A stretch of 64,000 nt of DNA from Candidatus Aminicenantota bacterium (GCA_026393835.1 JAPKZK010000146.1:1-64000), one strand, 5' to 3'. Shown: positions 52,929-62,501, numbered from the stretch's first letter. Notes: generated from the sequence alone by a model not told the origin. A program made the numbers and translations.

Positions 52929-55759
52929 CAAGCGATTCCTTCATTTTGATTTTCAGTAATCAGATAACGCAAATCTATTCCTTCTTCCTCAAGTATTTTC
53001 TTTTTCCAATTTAAGGATTCCCATTGAAGAGTATTAATTAGTCCAATACGAAAGTGAAAAAGTTTGGCTCTAAGAGCAACTTCACTGGGTGAGAAATTCA
53101 GGATACTGTCGCTATCACATATCAGATGTTTTCTATTTTCATAGATAAAGGTTAATATCCCTCTAAACATTCTTATGGAAGACTTTTGCCTTTTCTCTTT
53201 TTCACCCACCGTCAGGATTTCAGGACGGAGAGGCATCTTTTCGTAAAGCTGATCGATATTATTATCTATCACATCCGGTGGATAAACATATTGATTCAAA
53301 ACAGAAATAACGAATGGATGTATACTTTCCAGGGTAGGAAGTAGAAAAACGAATAATCCAAGGGTTCGAATCAGATTTTTTTCAGTATTCGATGAATCAA
53401 AAAATACCTTAATATTCTCATTAATAATATACTCAATCCCTTTGGGATAATCCAATCTCGATATCAATCGTTTGAAAATATTAATCAGTACTTCCGGTTT
53501 TCTGATTTCAAAAGTATCCTCTTTGTCTGAAAATTCGAAAATAATTTTTCTACTCTCTATATCTTCTAAAGCTGATAATAGTAAGAACCTGAGAATAATA
53601 TGAGAATCGAAATCTTTTTTCGATTGAATTAAGAGAAGCCAATACCAAAAACTGTATAGCTTAAAATTACTGTAAAAACCATTCTTTAGCAAAATAATAT
53701 CCCCTGCAATTTCCTGGAATATCAGTTTAATTCTTTCAATCGTTTCTCCTGGTAATTGGTTAGGGAATATCTCGATCAATTCATTTAATCTATTTCTCAA
53801 ATTGCTCAATTCATCAGCGCTAATAAATGTATGCATTATTTCATGGTACATCGAATAAAATATTTCAGGTTGAAACAGATGAAACACATTCGCCTCTGTG
53901 ACATTGAAACTATCACGATATATACGAATATGGGGATATGGGCTGATTATTGTAAAACCTTTTTTTAAATGGCAATCCATATCGTCTAATAGCAAATTCT
54001 GCATCCCCGTAACGGCAGAAAGAATCCGGTGCAACCTCCCAGAAAAATCAACCCCGGTCTCATTTTTGTCCATCATCGGATAGCTTGATAAATATCGATG
54101 TGAAAACCCTTGATAAAAACGCTGAATAGCGTCGTAAAAAACTTTTACAAGTGCATATGAATTTGCCCGCGCTATTTTTTTCGATTCTGGTAAAGATATT
54201 TTTTTATTACCACCTTTATTTGTTGAAAAAGATAATAAGGGATCGTCCCCGGAAGTTCCACTTAAATCTATTTCCAAAGTATCAATTATCTCTCGGACAC
54301 GGTACATAAATGGATACATATCGATGAAACTGTCGCAGGTAAATCGATCCGTTATACATGAATCGAATAACGAAAAAATGCGGGACAATCCTATTGTAAT
54401 AGAACTAGGCAGTATTTTAGATAATATGAACGATCCCTTCCTTTCCTTTTTAAAAGCCTCATCTATCGATACTCCGCCTTTATATCCCAGTGATAGCTTT
54501 TCTAATTGAGATACAAACCCTCCTTCGTTCATTAGGTGTTTGCTCTCCCATTTAACTTCATTGCCCTTTTCTTCACTATCTTTGAGTTGAGGCTTTTCTT
54601 CCTCAATATATGAAATAATGGTAAACGAATTATAAAATTGACTCCGCTTCATAAATTCTGAATATTTTTCTTCCCCTCTCAAATTACCACTCAGAGAAAA
54701 CATCAGCAATTCAAACATAATCACAAGCTCTTTACAACTCCTTGTTGCTGCTAACCACGGGTAAACATCGTACCGTCCAATGCTAAAAAATTTATTACAG
54801 ACACGTTCATCATAAGTTCCTAAAACTTCACTGATAATTTTTCTTACTTCTTTTAGATGACCTGGTTTTATAGACAAACGAAGTGAAGCAGAAACTTTTT
54901 CATTACCAAAATATTCCGGTAATACTTTCCCTGATGGCAGCTTAACATTATTAAATAAAGTACTGCACTTCATCACCTCGTCACAAGACAAAAGAGACTG
55001 CGGCCCTTTTTCTTCCAACATTCTAACAAAATTTTCTTCAAGGGAATGACTCAATTCAAGACTATAACAAGGTGTACTATATGTAGTCAAAAAAATATGC
55101 TTTCGATTTAGTTCAATTTTCTCAAAATTTCCGAAGTTAAAAATTCTATTTTTTGATTCTAAAGAATATTTCAAATCATATAATGTCAAACCGCGAATTT
55201 TTTCTATAATAGGCCTGAATAATGATAGATATCCATTATAATTACGTATAAATATAAAATATTCTTCCCATCCTAGAGTAGCCATCAACTCTATCTTAAC
55301 GTCTTCCGAAACATACTCTTTCAAACACTCCGACAATAAACCTGCTATAGCTTCCTCTATTTCAGGTCCACTTCTCAATATTAAGTGGTTGTGGATCTTG
55401 AGCTGCGTAATGATGCAAAAAGGTTTAAAGTACTTTTCATTAGCATCCTCTTGATGTGAAGACCAAACAGAATAGGCGCATTGAATTTGCTGTGAACTAA
55501 TTCCTGGTAATGACGATATTGTATTTACCAGGCAAAAGTCATCAACATCGAGTCGAATTACTCTGTCAAACGGACCGAAAGCAACCAGGGATTCTACCTT
55601 CATAGGGATAAAATTTTTTTCTTGGTCCTCTTTCAACTTATTAATACGATCAGACACTGTTTTAAACATACCATACTGTTCTGAGTTAAATACAAATATT
55701 GTTCCACCTGCTATGGGTCTGAGCTTAATAGAATTACCATCATTTGAACTGCAATTCAT
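52928..55759 (-). CDS. Large HExxH-motif (gluzincin-like) protein
   Basis: A 943-aa protein of no family I recognise. The sequence FYSMYHEIMHTFISADEL (about residue 645) holds HExxH, and 39 residues later EIAGD supplies a Glu and Asp in the right place for a gluzincin zinc site. Before it, residues about 30-400 contain segments like the Lrp/AsnC RAM-type sensor fold (AFGPFDRVIRLDVDDF; SIGRYDVYPWLAATRSCKEL). The C-terminal 300 residues are helical. No signal peptide. GGTGATAG precedes the ATG. It follows the AraC-type gene by 48 nt and overlaps the MBL gene, so all are one operon. Confidence 0.7.
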   Translation of the reverse strand: MNCSSNDGNSIKLRPIAGGTIFVFNSEQYGMFKTVSDRINKLKEDQEKNFIPMKVESLVAFGPFDRVIRLDVDDFCLVNTISSLPGISSQQIQCAYSVWSSHQEDANEKYFKPFCIITQLKIHNHLILRSGPEIEEAIAGLLSECLKEYVSEDVKIELMATLGWEEYFIFIRNYNGYLSLFRPIIEKIRGLTLYDLKYSLESKNRIFNFGNFEKIELNRKHIFLTTYSTPCYSLELSHSLEENFVRMLEEKGPQSLLSCDEVMKCSTLFNNVKLPSGKVLPEYFGNEKVSASLRLSIKPGHLKEVRKIISEVLGTYDERVCNKFFSIGRYDVYPWLAATRSCKELVIMFELLMFSLSGNLRGEEKYSEFMKRSQFYNSFTIISYIEEEKPQLKDSEEKGNEVKWESKHLMNEGGFVSQLEKLSLGYKGGVSIDEAFKKERKGSFILSKILPSSITIGLSRIFSLFDSCITDRFTCDSFIDMYPFMYRVREIIDTLEIDLSGTSGDDPLLSFSTNKGGNKKISLPESKKIARANSYALVKVFYDAIQRFYQGFSHRYLSSYPMMDKNETGVDFSGRLHRILSAVTGMQNLLLDDMDCHLKKGFTIISPYPHIRIYRDSFNVTEANVFHLFQPEIFYSMYHEIMHTFISADELSNLRNRLNELIEIFPNQLPGETIERIKLIFQEIAGDIILLKNGFYSNFKLYSFWYWLLLIQSKKDFDSHIILRFLLLSALEDIESRKIIFEFSDKEDTFEIRKPEVLINIFKRLISRLDYPKGIEYIINENIKVFFDSSNTEKNLIRTLGLFVFLLPTLESIHPFVISVLNQYVYPPDVIDNNIDQLYEKMPLRPEILTVGEKEKRQKSSIRMFRGILTFIYENRKHLICDSDSILNFSPSEVALRAKLFHFRIGLINTLQWESLNWKKKILEEEGIDLRYLITENQNEGIA

Positions 55760-55807
55760 ACTATCACCTGCTTAGATTCGCCTCACTTTGCCTATGTCTG
55801 CAAGATA

Positions 55808-56386
55808 TTACATATCTTCCTCTGGGCATCTTACACTATTTCGTCGATCCTCAGAATTTTTTCTCCGCTCCACCTTCCCCCGATTGTTCAAGCCTTTGTT
55901 CCTTTCCCCGGGTCCCATTCGCCGGTCTTTTTGTCCCTTGCGACGGTCGCCACTCTTTGGGATAGGGCTATTAGCATTCACCCTCCGGTCCGGGAATCCG
56001 ACTCTTCGATCCTCAATACCGGACCGCTCCGTCCTGTACTCCTTATACTGACGCGGTGATAACCCAAAATACCTCTTAAATACCCGGACAAAATAATCAT
56101 CCGTGCGAAACCCCATTAACCGCGCCAATTCCTTTATGGAAATATCTTCCCCGGACATCAATATAAACGCACTCCGGTACATCTTCTCATTGGCTAAATA
56201 ATCATCCAGAGTAATTTTCCTCTCGACCTTGAACGTCCGCGATAACTTAGAACGATGGATATTAAACGCGTCCGCCAACGACGATACGGAAAGCGCGCCA
56301 AACTGCTCATCCTTCCTGGTGGCAAGATACTTAATCAAACGCTCCGAAAGGGTCTCTTCTTCCACCTGTAATTTTTCTTTTCTCAT
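55808..56386 (-). CDS. AraC-type regulator with DRR-repeat tail
   Basis: A 192-aa regulator. Residues about 15-115 form an AraC-type double HTH: LSVSSLADAFNIHRSKLSRTF and ISIKELARLMGFRTDDYFVRVFKRYFGLSPRQYKEYR. No sensor domain precedes it. The tail (about 118-192) is a string of charged RR motifs: EDRRVGFPDRRV, DRRKGQKDRRMGP, VERRKNSEDRR. I start at 56386, where the HTH part begins normally; the open frame extends 21 codons further. As first gene of the operon with the HExxH, MBL and 90-aa proteins, it is the probable regulator. Confidence 0.85.
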   Translation of the reverse strand: MRKEKLQVEEETLSERLIKYLATRKDEQFGALSVSSLADAFNIHRSKLSRTFKVERKITLDDYLANEKMYRSAFILMSGEDISIKELARLMGFRTDDYFVRVFKRYFGLSPRQYKEYRTERSGIEDRRVGFPDRRVNANSPIPKSGDRRKGQKDRRMGPGERNKGLNNRGKVERRKNSEDRRNSVRCPEEDM

Positions 56387-56995
56387 CGTGTCATTCTTAA
56401 TTTGCCCGCCATGAAAATAAAGTAGCCACAGACGAATATGGACAAACACAGGCTACATTCTGGGCATAAGCTTCCGCCCTTAGACCCTTCAAGGCCTTCA
56501 ACAAACAACTAAGATTGTTTTCCCAGCACAGCATTCCAGGTTTTATTAACGGATCAGTCTATCTAAACAGAACTGATTCGTAAAGCACAATGATGAATGA
56601 ATACCACACTATTCGGCAAATGTAAAACGATACCTAAAAATTGTGCAAAATAACCCGACACGGTGTCTTGCCGCGAAAACGATCTTATAACGTTATTTTT
56701 CAATCATTCACCCCTGATCTTGAATAACGCCTAACTTTAAATAGCGAAACTATTATTTAACCATTTGCAATTGATATAAAAGCGTTTCCAGGTCTCTGGG
56801 AATAAAATTTATGTTTTGCACAAAATTTATTATACCGCCCGCGAAACACGCGAAACACACTAAAAAAATTTTGCCACGGACGAACACGGACACACACGGA
56901 AGACACTGAATAAAGAGCGAAGGTAAGAAGATAAGAAGGTGAGAAGGTAAAAAAAAATCTGTGTCAATCTGTGTAATCTGCGGACAATAAAACTA
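56387..56995. other. Regulatory spacer with TTTTGCACAA boxes
   Basis: About 610 nt without a gene. TTGTGCAAAA (56641-56650) and its complement TTTTGCACAA (56814-56823) lie about 170 nt apart, and AAAATTTAT is directly repeated around the latter. These could be operator sites for the AraC-type gene downstream on the minus strand. CCACGGACGAACACGG and AATCTGTGTAATCTGCGG words fill 56870-56990. Confidence 0.5.
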
Positions 56996-57577
56996 CTATC
57001 CGTGTGTGTCCGTGTTCGTCCGTGGCTCAACGGTTCCATTTTCTTTCAGATGTCTCAATATTCCCTGGATATTGAAACCAGGCTTTATAGACTCCACAGA
57101 CACGCTGGGGAGTGATTTTATATTATTCTTTCGGCGGTCTTTTACACCTTTTCGTCGATCTTCGGGATTCGTATACCGCTCAGGCAGAAAGGCCAGCGAT
57201 TGCTGAGCCATTTCCCTTCGGCCCATGACTCCAGACCTGATTTGCTGATACTCCCTGTAATTGCGCGGGTCGGTCCCGAAAAATTTCTCAAAAATCCGGC
57301 TAAAATGCCGGCAACCGCAAAACCCCAACCGCTCTGCTACTTGAAGAACAGGAATATCGAATCGGTTCGCCAATAAAAAAGCCGCCCGCATCATTTTTTC
57401 ACGGCATAAATAATAGACCAGGGTCACCTTTATATGAAGCTTAAATTCCCTGGCCAGAGTGGTCCGCTCCATATGGAAAATATCCGCCAACTTTGCCACA
57501 CTGAGGTCCGCCAACTCCTCATCGGGCCGCTTCATAATAAATTTGACTATTCTTTCGATTTTTGCTCGATATTTCAT
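56996..57577 (-). CDS. AraC-type regulator with DRR motif, paralogue
   Basis: A 193-aa relative of the gene at 55808. The first HTH is LSVAKLADIFHMERTTLAREF and the second is IPVLQVAERLGFCGCRHFSRIFEKFFGTDPRNYREYQ. The tail carries PEDRRKGVKDRRKN and a further 40 residues. Again no sensor domain. It may be a paralogous regulator of the same operon, which lies 610 nt downstream, or of another target. The nuo operon ends just upstream on the same strand. Confidence 0.85.
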   Translation of the reverse strand: MKYRAKIERIVKFIMKRPDEELADLSVAKLADIFHMERTTLAREFKLHIKVTLVYYLCREKMMRAAFLLANRFDIPVLQVAERLGFCGCRHFSRIFEKFFGTDPRNYREYQQIRSGVMGRREMAQQSLAFLPERYTNPEDRRKGVKDRRKNNIKSLPSVSVESIKPGFNIQGILRHLKENGTVEPRTNTDTHG

Positions 57578-57604
57578 AATAATATGTCACAAAAAAACAC
57601 TCGT

Positions 57605-57706
57605 CCACCGATTATACAGAATAACACAGATTTTTTTCACCAATCTACCTCACACTCATCAATCACCGTTTTCTTTCCGTGTGTGTCCGTGTTCGTCCGT
57701 GGCTAA
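57605..57706. repeat. Dispersed words between nuo operon and AraC gene
   Basis: GATTATACAGAATAACACAGATTT words (about 57612-57635) and GTGTGTCCGTGTTCGTCCGTGG words (57680-57706), as at 56998-57026. No gene. Confidence 0.65.
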
Positions 57707-57775
57707 ATCCCACTTACTTTGGTTCCCGAGCCTGACGCTGCTAAGGAGTTAAACCCGCTGGTACGGTTCTACAAA

Positions 57776-57796
57776 ACGGCCCCCCGCGCCGCGGGG
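57776..57796 (-). terminator. Hairpin after nuoK
   Basis: On the minus strand CCCCGC-GGC-GCGGGG directly follows the nuoK stop, then GGCCGTTTTG. A compact GC hairpin with a short T run; probable end of the nuo transcript. Confidence 0.6.
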
Positions 57797-58099
57797 TTAC
57801 CATTTTAGGAGGTTGATTTCATCGACGTTGAGGGTTTTACTCTTTCGGAAAAGGGCCAGGATAATGGCCAGACCTATGGCTGCCTCTGCCGCGGCTACGG
57901 TCATTACAAATAAAACCAATACCTGCCCATCCAGGATATTATTCTGCCGCGCAAATGCGATAAAGGAAAGATTCACGGCATTGAGCATCATCTCGATACA
58001 CATGAAAATCACGATGGCGTTACGCCGCACAAAAACCCCCAATACCCCCAATGAAAAAAGTATGGCCGCTAATATTAAACAATGTGATACGGGTATCAT
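57797..58099 (-). CDS. nuoK: NADH-quinone oxidoreductase subunit K
   Basis: A 100-aa membrane subunit of complex I with three helices. The buried glutamates needed for proton transfer are in IFMCIEMMLNAVNLSF (about Glu35) and VAAAEAAIGLAIILAL (about Glu71). Full length. It follows nuoJ by 11 nt. No nuoL, nuoM or nuoN gene follows: a hairpin and a regulator gene come next. Confidence 0.95.
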   Translation of the reverse strand: MIPVSHCLILAAILFSLGVLGVFVRRNAIVIFMCIEMMLNAVNLSFIAFARQNNILDGQVLVLFVMTVAAAEAAIGLAIILALFRKSKTLNVDEINLLKW

Positions 58100-58110
58100 A
58101 AAACGCCTCC

Positions 58111-58626
58111 TTATAACTTCTTCTTGCCGATCAAAATAACGCCGATGATGGCAATCAAAAGGATAACCGATGTGATTTCAAAGGGCAACAGGAACCGGCT
58201 GAATAACAACCGCCCAATGGAAACGGTATTGGAAACGGCGGTATCCACATCCACTGTGGTCTGCGCCGCGGCGCCTTGCTTTCCCGTGGTAATCACGGTC
58301 ATGGCCAAAACGCCAACTAATAATAGCACCAATACCAGGCCGGCGACTTTCTGGAAACGGCCTTTCACCAGGGGCGCACTCTCTTTTTCAAGATTAAGCA
58401 GCATGATGACAAATAGGAATAATACCATGATGGCGCCGGCATATACTATCACCTGGATGGCGGCAATGAACTCGGCGGATAACAGGAGATAAATACAGGC
58501 CAAACAAAGCATTAACGTAATTAGAAACAACGCGCTGATGACGGGATTCTTCTGCACGACTACCATCACCCCGCTCACCAGGGCTCCTATGGCCATAATA
58601 TAAAAAATGGGAACTACCAGCTCCAT
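58111..58626 (-). CDS. nuoJ: NADH-quinone oxidoreductase subunit J
   Basis: A 171-aa membrane subunit with five helices, including the conserved VIVYAGAIMVLFLFVIMLL segment (about 60-78). Typical length. It lies 9 nt after nuoI and 11 nt before nuoK. Confidence 0.94.
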   Translation of the reverse strand: MELVVPIFYIMAIGALVSGVMVVVQKNPVISALFLITLMLCLACIYLLLSAEFIAAIQVIVYAGAIMVLFLFVIMLLNLEKESAPLVKGRFQKVAGLVLVLLLVGVLAMTVITTGKQGAAAQTTVDVDTAVSNTVSIGRLLFSRFLLPFEITSVILLIAIIGVILIGKKKL

Positions 58627-58635
58627 GGGGACTCC

Positions 58636-59031
58636 TTATCGTAATAGGTGTTCTTTATCATATAACATGTCTTCTTTCTTATAGACCGCTAACTCATAAT
58701 CCTCGGTCATACGAATGGCCTCTTTGGGACAGGCTTGCTCACAGAGACCACAAAAGATGCAGCGCCCCAGGTCGATGACAAATACTCCCGGGTACTTGCG
58801 ATGCTCTTCATCTTCGGCCGGCTCAATGCGAATGGCCTGGGCCGGACATACGGTGGCGCAAAGATTACAGGCGACACATTTGGGCCGCCCCTCGGGGTCT
58901 TTCTCCAACCGCTGCACCCCACGAAAACGGGCGTACGGGGTTCGCTTCTGCTGGGGATACCTCAGCGTAATGGGTTTCTGAAAAAAATGCTTGAGGGTAA
59001 TGGATAACCCCTGGATAAGTGCTTTGATCAT
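58636..59031 (-). CDS. nuoI: NADH-quinone oxidoreductase subunit I
   Basis: A 131-aa ferredoxin-like subunit with two 4Fe-4S sites, CVACNLCATVCPAQAI (about 53-68) and CIFCGLCEQACPKEAI (about 92-107). These carry electrons towards quinone (clusters N6a/N6b). It overlaps nuoH by 4 nt (ATGA). Confidence 0.95.
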   Translation of the reverse strand: MIKALIQGLSITLKHFFQKPITLRYPQQKRTPYARFRGVQRLEKDPEGRPKCVACNLCATVCPAQAIRIEPAEDEEHRKYPGVFVIDLGRCIFCGLCEQACPKEAIRMTEDYELAVYKKEDMLYDKEHLLR

Positions 59032-60038
59032 GACCGGCTCCTTAATATCAAGATAACGATCCCGGTTATTAAGATGTTAACCAGGGATAGGGGCAATAGC
59101 ACCTTCCAACCGAACTTCATCAATTGGTCGTAACGGAAACGGGGAAAAGAAGCCCGTACCCAGATGAACAGGAACAGGATGAATACCATTTTGATGAAGA
59201 ACCATAAAGGTCCAAGAATCCCGGATAAGAACGGCCCGTACCAGCCGCCTAAAAACAGGGTGGTAACCAGGCCGCTGATGACAATCATATGCGCATACTC
59301 GGATAAGTAAAAGAATGCGAATTTCAAACTGGAATATTCGGTGTGAAACCCGGCCACTAATTCGCTTTCCGCTTCGGGAAGATCGAAAGGCGACCGATTG
59401 GCTTCGGCAAACGCACTGATCAGGAAAATGATGAAACCCAACGGCTGCAATACGATAAACCAGATATTTTTTTGCGCGTGTACGATGTCCATCATGGACA
59501 ACGACCCGGTTATCATCAATACGCCGATGATGGATAATCCCATGGTTATTTCGTAACTGATCATCTGGGCCGATGACCGCAAAGCGCCCAACAGGGAATA
59601 TTTACTGTTGGACGACCACCCGGCCAATACAATCCCGTAAACGTTCAACGAACTTACGGCAAATACGAAAAGCAAACCGATGTTGATGTTGGCGACCACC
59701 AATTCGATGGTCCTGCCGAAAAGCTCTATGGGCTCGCCGAAAGGAATCACGGCAAATGTAAAGAATGTACATACCACCACGATGATGGGGGCGATAAAGT
59801 AAAGGAATTTATTGGCGCTGTCGACGTAAATGTCTTCCTTGAACAATACCTTGACGCCGTCGGCGATGGGCTGGAGCAATCCAAACCAGCCGGCATTCAG
59901 GGGACCGTGACGCAATTGCATGTGACCCAGTACTTTCCGTTCCATCCAGGTCACGTAGGCCACCCCGGTCAGGAAAACGACAAACACCGCCAGTGCTTTA
60001 ACTACAAACAGGGCAAGGGCTATCCAGTCCATATTCAT
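59028..60038 (-). CDS. nuoH: NADH-quinone oxidoreductase subunit H
   Basis: A 336-aa membrane subunit forming the quinone site with NuoB/D/I. About eight helices; family motifs include ERKVLGHMQLRHGPLNAGW (about 33), the long loop FKEDIYV, FAEANRSPFDLPEAESELVAGF (about 213) and RASFPRFRYDQLMKFGW (about 288). The ATG shares a base with the nuoG stop (TAATG). Confidence 0.95.
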   Translation of the reverse strand: MNMDWIALALFVVKALAVFVVFLTGVAYVTWMERKVLGHMQLRHGPLNAGWFGLLQPIADGVKVLFKEDIYVDSANKFLYFIAPIIVVVCTFFTFAVIPFGEPIELFGRTIELVVANINIGLLFVFAVSSLNVYGIVLAGWSSNSKYSLLGALRSSAQMISYEITMGLSIIGVLMITGSLSMMDIVHAQKNIWFIVLQPLGFIIFLISAFAEANRSPFDLPEAESELVAGFHTEYSSLKFAFFYLSEYAHMIVISGLVTTLFLGGWYGPFLSGILGPLWFFIKMVFILFLFIWVRASFPRFRYDQLMKFGWKVLLPLSLVNILITGIVILILRSRS

Positions 60039-62497
60039 TACCTCTCGATTCGAACCCTGGCCAGGGGATATGTCTCTGCCGGAATCCCGGCAGGTACGCC
60101 GTCAAAATGCCCGGGCAAAAATACCACTCCCCTGGGAACCCGGGGGCTGGATTTGATTTTCACCCGTAACGTAATATGATCATTTGTTATTTTCACGCTG
60201 TCCGATTCTTTCAATTGCAGACCGGCCATGTCTTCGGGATTGATTTCCAATATCCCCGCCGGGGCCAGGGTCAGCAACCCCTGGGCATGGGTCGATAACG
60301 TGCCGCTGTGGAAAAGAACCGGACCCACCAACAAACTATAGGGTAATTGCTCTGCTCCTGTTTCAGCGGACAGGGCCAGGGGATAAAATCGATGCGTATT
60401 TTGGTTGGGATATTTTGGATTTTCGGGGAAACCGGGCCATTGGGAAGCGATTTCAGCAGTGATTTCAGCGGCGTTGCCATAGTTCATGGGAACACCCATG
60501 CGGCCGGATATACCGGCTATGATTTGCCAATCGGGACGGGAATCGCCCACCGGGGATAAGGCGCGTTTGATCTGCTGCACCCGTCCCCAGGCATCGATAA
60601 AGGTGCCTTCTTTCTCGGCAAAGGTGCAGGCCGGCAATACGACATGGGCCAGTTCCGTCACGCGGGTGGGGAAGACGTCCTGTACCGCCAGGAAATCGAG
60701 TTTCTCCAGGGCTTTAACGACTTGCTTGCCGCCGGGAAACCCGCTCAGTATGTCGGCGCCCATGAGATACAGCGCCTTGATCTGGCCTTTCTCAATGGCT
60801 TCCAGGAGCTGGGGAAGGGTTTTTCCCGGTTGTTGGGCCGCGGCGAATCCCACGGTCCACTGGGGGGATACTCCCATGGCCAGCGCGCCCACCTGGTTGT
60901 TTTTCTCCGGGGCAATCAATACTTCCGCCTCTCGAAGTAGGGCCAGGTTGGTCAGGGCATGAACAGCCCGGGTTACATCGGCCCGGGATACGATATAATA
61001 CCCGGCGATGAAATAGGTATTCCCGGCGTTGGCGATCATGGCGGCAGCTTCTTTGAGCTGCGGGAGATCGACGCCGGTGACCCGGCAGACTTTCTCCAAC
61101 GATATGCTGTCAAGGGATTTGATAAAGGCCTTATCTTCCAGGCCGGCTTTATTTTTTACTTTGTTATTTGCAATGGTTAATTTGATCAACCCGGCCAACA
61201 GTTCTATTTCAGTGCCGGGTTTATAACGCAGCCGCAAATGGGCAAACCGGTCGAGCTTGTTTCCCATGGGCAGGGCGTTAATTAATTTGGTTTTGCCTTC
61301 CCGGGCCGCCTTGATCACTTCAAGGGAGGGTGTGGGCAATTCGGCGGGCAAATCGCAACCGATAACCATTACCAGGTCGGCGTTAGTTATTTCGCTTAAC
61401 GGGTAAGAGGGTTTAACACGGCCGGAAGCCTCCATTAATGCGGCAATGGCCTGGCTGTAACCCACCCCGTTGTACGTGTCAAGATTCGAACTTCCCACTA
61501 CCTGACGGAAGAATTTTTGGAATAGGTAATTATCTTCATTGGAAGTCCTGGCTGAACCGATGCCGGCAATGGCATCCGCGCTTTTTTTAACGGCCTGTAA
61601 TTGTTGGGCGGTATAATCGAGGGCTTCATCCCAGGATACGTGTTCCAGTTTGCCTTGCTTGCGGATCATGGGGGCGGAGAGTCGATCGGGACTGTTGATG
61701 AATTCGAACCCGAAAACGGGCCTCCCGCAGATTTTGCCTACTTCGGTTACGGAGTCCACAGCCGATCGGATGCGGAATACTTTGTTCTCGTACACATCCA
61801 CGGTAATGCGGCAGCCGGCGGCGCAATAGGGACAAACGGATTCGACTTTTTGCAATTGCCAGGCGCGGCAGCGGTACTTGAACCGTTTGTTGATCAGCGC
61901 GCCCACGGGGCAGGCCAAAATACATTGCCCGCAGAAATCGCAATCCAGGGGACCGCCGTCCACGGTGTCGATGCGCATCCGGTAACCTTTGTCCCGGTGG
62001 ATATAGGCACCGACGCCCTGCCGTTCATAACATACGCTGACGCAGCGGCTGCAGCGTACGCAGCGGGATTCATAACGCTCAATCAGTGGCGAATGGTAAT
62101 CGATGCGGAAATCGCTGTTTTTCAGGGTGTATTCTTTGGCGGTAATACCCATTTCATAGGTCAGGTCCTGGAGACGACATTCACCGGCTTTATCGCATAC
62201 CGGGCAGTCCAGGGGATGATCGGCCAGCATTAATTGCAGCGCCCGCTTTCGCAGTTCCTGCAATTGTTCCGACTGCGTGGTAACGACCATGCCGTCGGTT
62301 GCCGCCGTGGTACAGGCGGTTACCGGCGTCTCCAATCCTTCCACTTCCACCAGGCACAACCGGCAGGAACCCAGGGGATTGATGTCTTCCAGGTAACAGA
62401 GGGTTGGGATGTAAACGCCCAATTCCCGGGCGGCTTCCAATATGGTTCCCCCTTCTTTTACCTGGATTTTTTTGCCATCTATGGTCACAGTTCTCAT
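60038..62497 (-). CDS. nuoG: NADH-quinone oxidoreductase subunit G
   Basis: An 819-aa iron-sulfur and molybdopterin-fold subunit. The N-terminal 2Fe-2S domain has CYLEDINPLGSCRLC (about 33). The His-Cys3 cluster is in HPLDCPVCDKAGECRL (about 97). Two further 4Fe-4S sites are RCVRCSRCVSVC and DCDFCGQCILACPVG. CPYCAAGC (about 220) is the N7/FdhF-like cluster. The molybdopterin-type domain, without a cofactor in complex I, makes up the rest. The start at 62497 follows GAGGAATAG, which overlaps the upstream stop. Confidence 0.94.
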   Translation of the reverse strand: MRTVTIDGKKIQVKEGGTILEAARELGVYIPTLCYLEDINPLGSCRLCLVEVEGLETPVTACTTAATDGMVVTTQSEQLQELRKRALQLMLADHPLDCPVCDKAGECRLQDLTYEMGITAKEYTLKNSDFRIDYHSPLIERYESRCVRCSRCVSVCYERQGVGAYIHRDKGYRMRIDTVDGGPLDCDFCGQCILACPVGALINKRFKYRCRAWQLQKVESVCPYCAAGCRITVDVYENKVFRIRSAVDSVTEVGKICGRPVFGFEFINSPDRLSAPMIRKQGKLEHVSWDEALDYTAQQLQAVKKSADAIAGIGSARTSNEDNYLFQKFFRQVVGSSNLDTYNGVGYSQAIAALMEASGRVKPSYPLSEITNADLVMVIGCDLPAELPTPSLEVIKAAREGKTKLINALPMGNKLDRFAHLRLRYKPGTEIELLAGLIKLTIANNKVKNKAGLEDKAFIKSLDSISLEKVCRVTGVDLPQLKEAAAMIANAGNTYFIAGYYIVSRADVTRAVHALTNLALLREAEVLIAPEKNNQVGALAMGVSPQWTVGFAAAQQPGKTLPQLLEAIEKGQIKALYLMGADILSGFPGGKQVVKALEKLDFLAVQDVFPTRVTELAHVVLPACTFAEKEGTFIDAWGRVQQIKRALSPVGDSRPDWQIIAGISGRMGVPMNYGNAAEITAEIASQWPGFPENPKYPNQNTHRFYPLALSAETGAEQLPYSLLVGPVLFHSGTLSTHAQGLLTLAPAGILEINPEDMAGLQLKESDSVKITNDHITLRVKIKSSPRVPRGVVFLPGHFDGVPAGIPAETYPLARVRIER

Positions 62498-62501
62498 GAT
62501 G

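Noticed and set aside
61601..62233. 210-codon plus-strand frame opposite nuoG
   Set aside because: Mirror of a strongly conserved iron-sulfur coding region.
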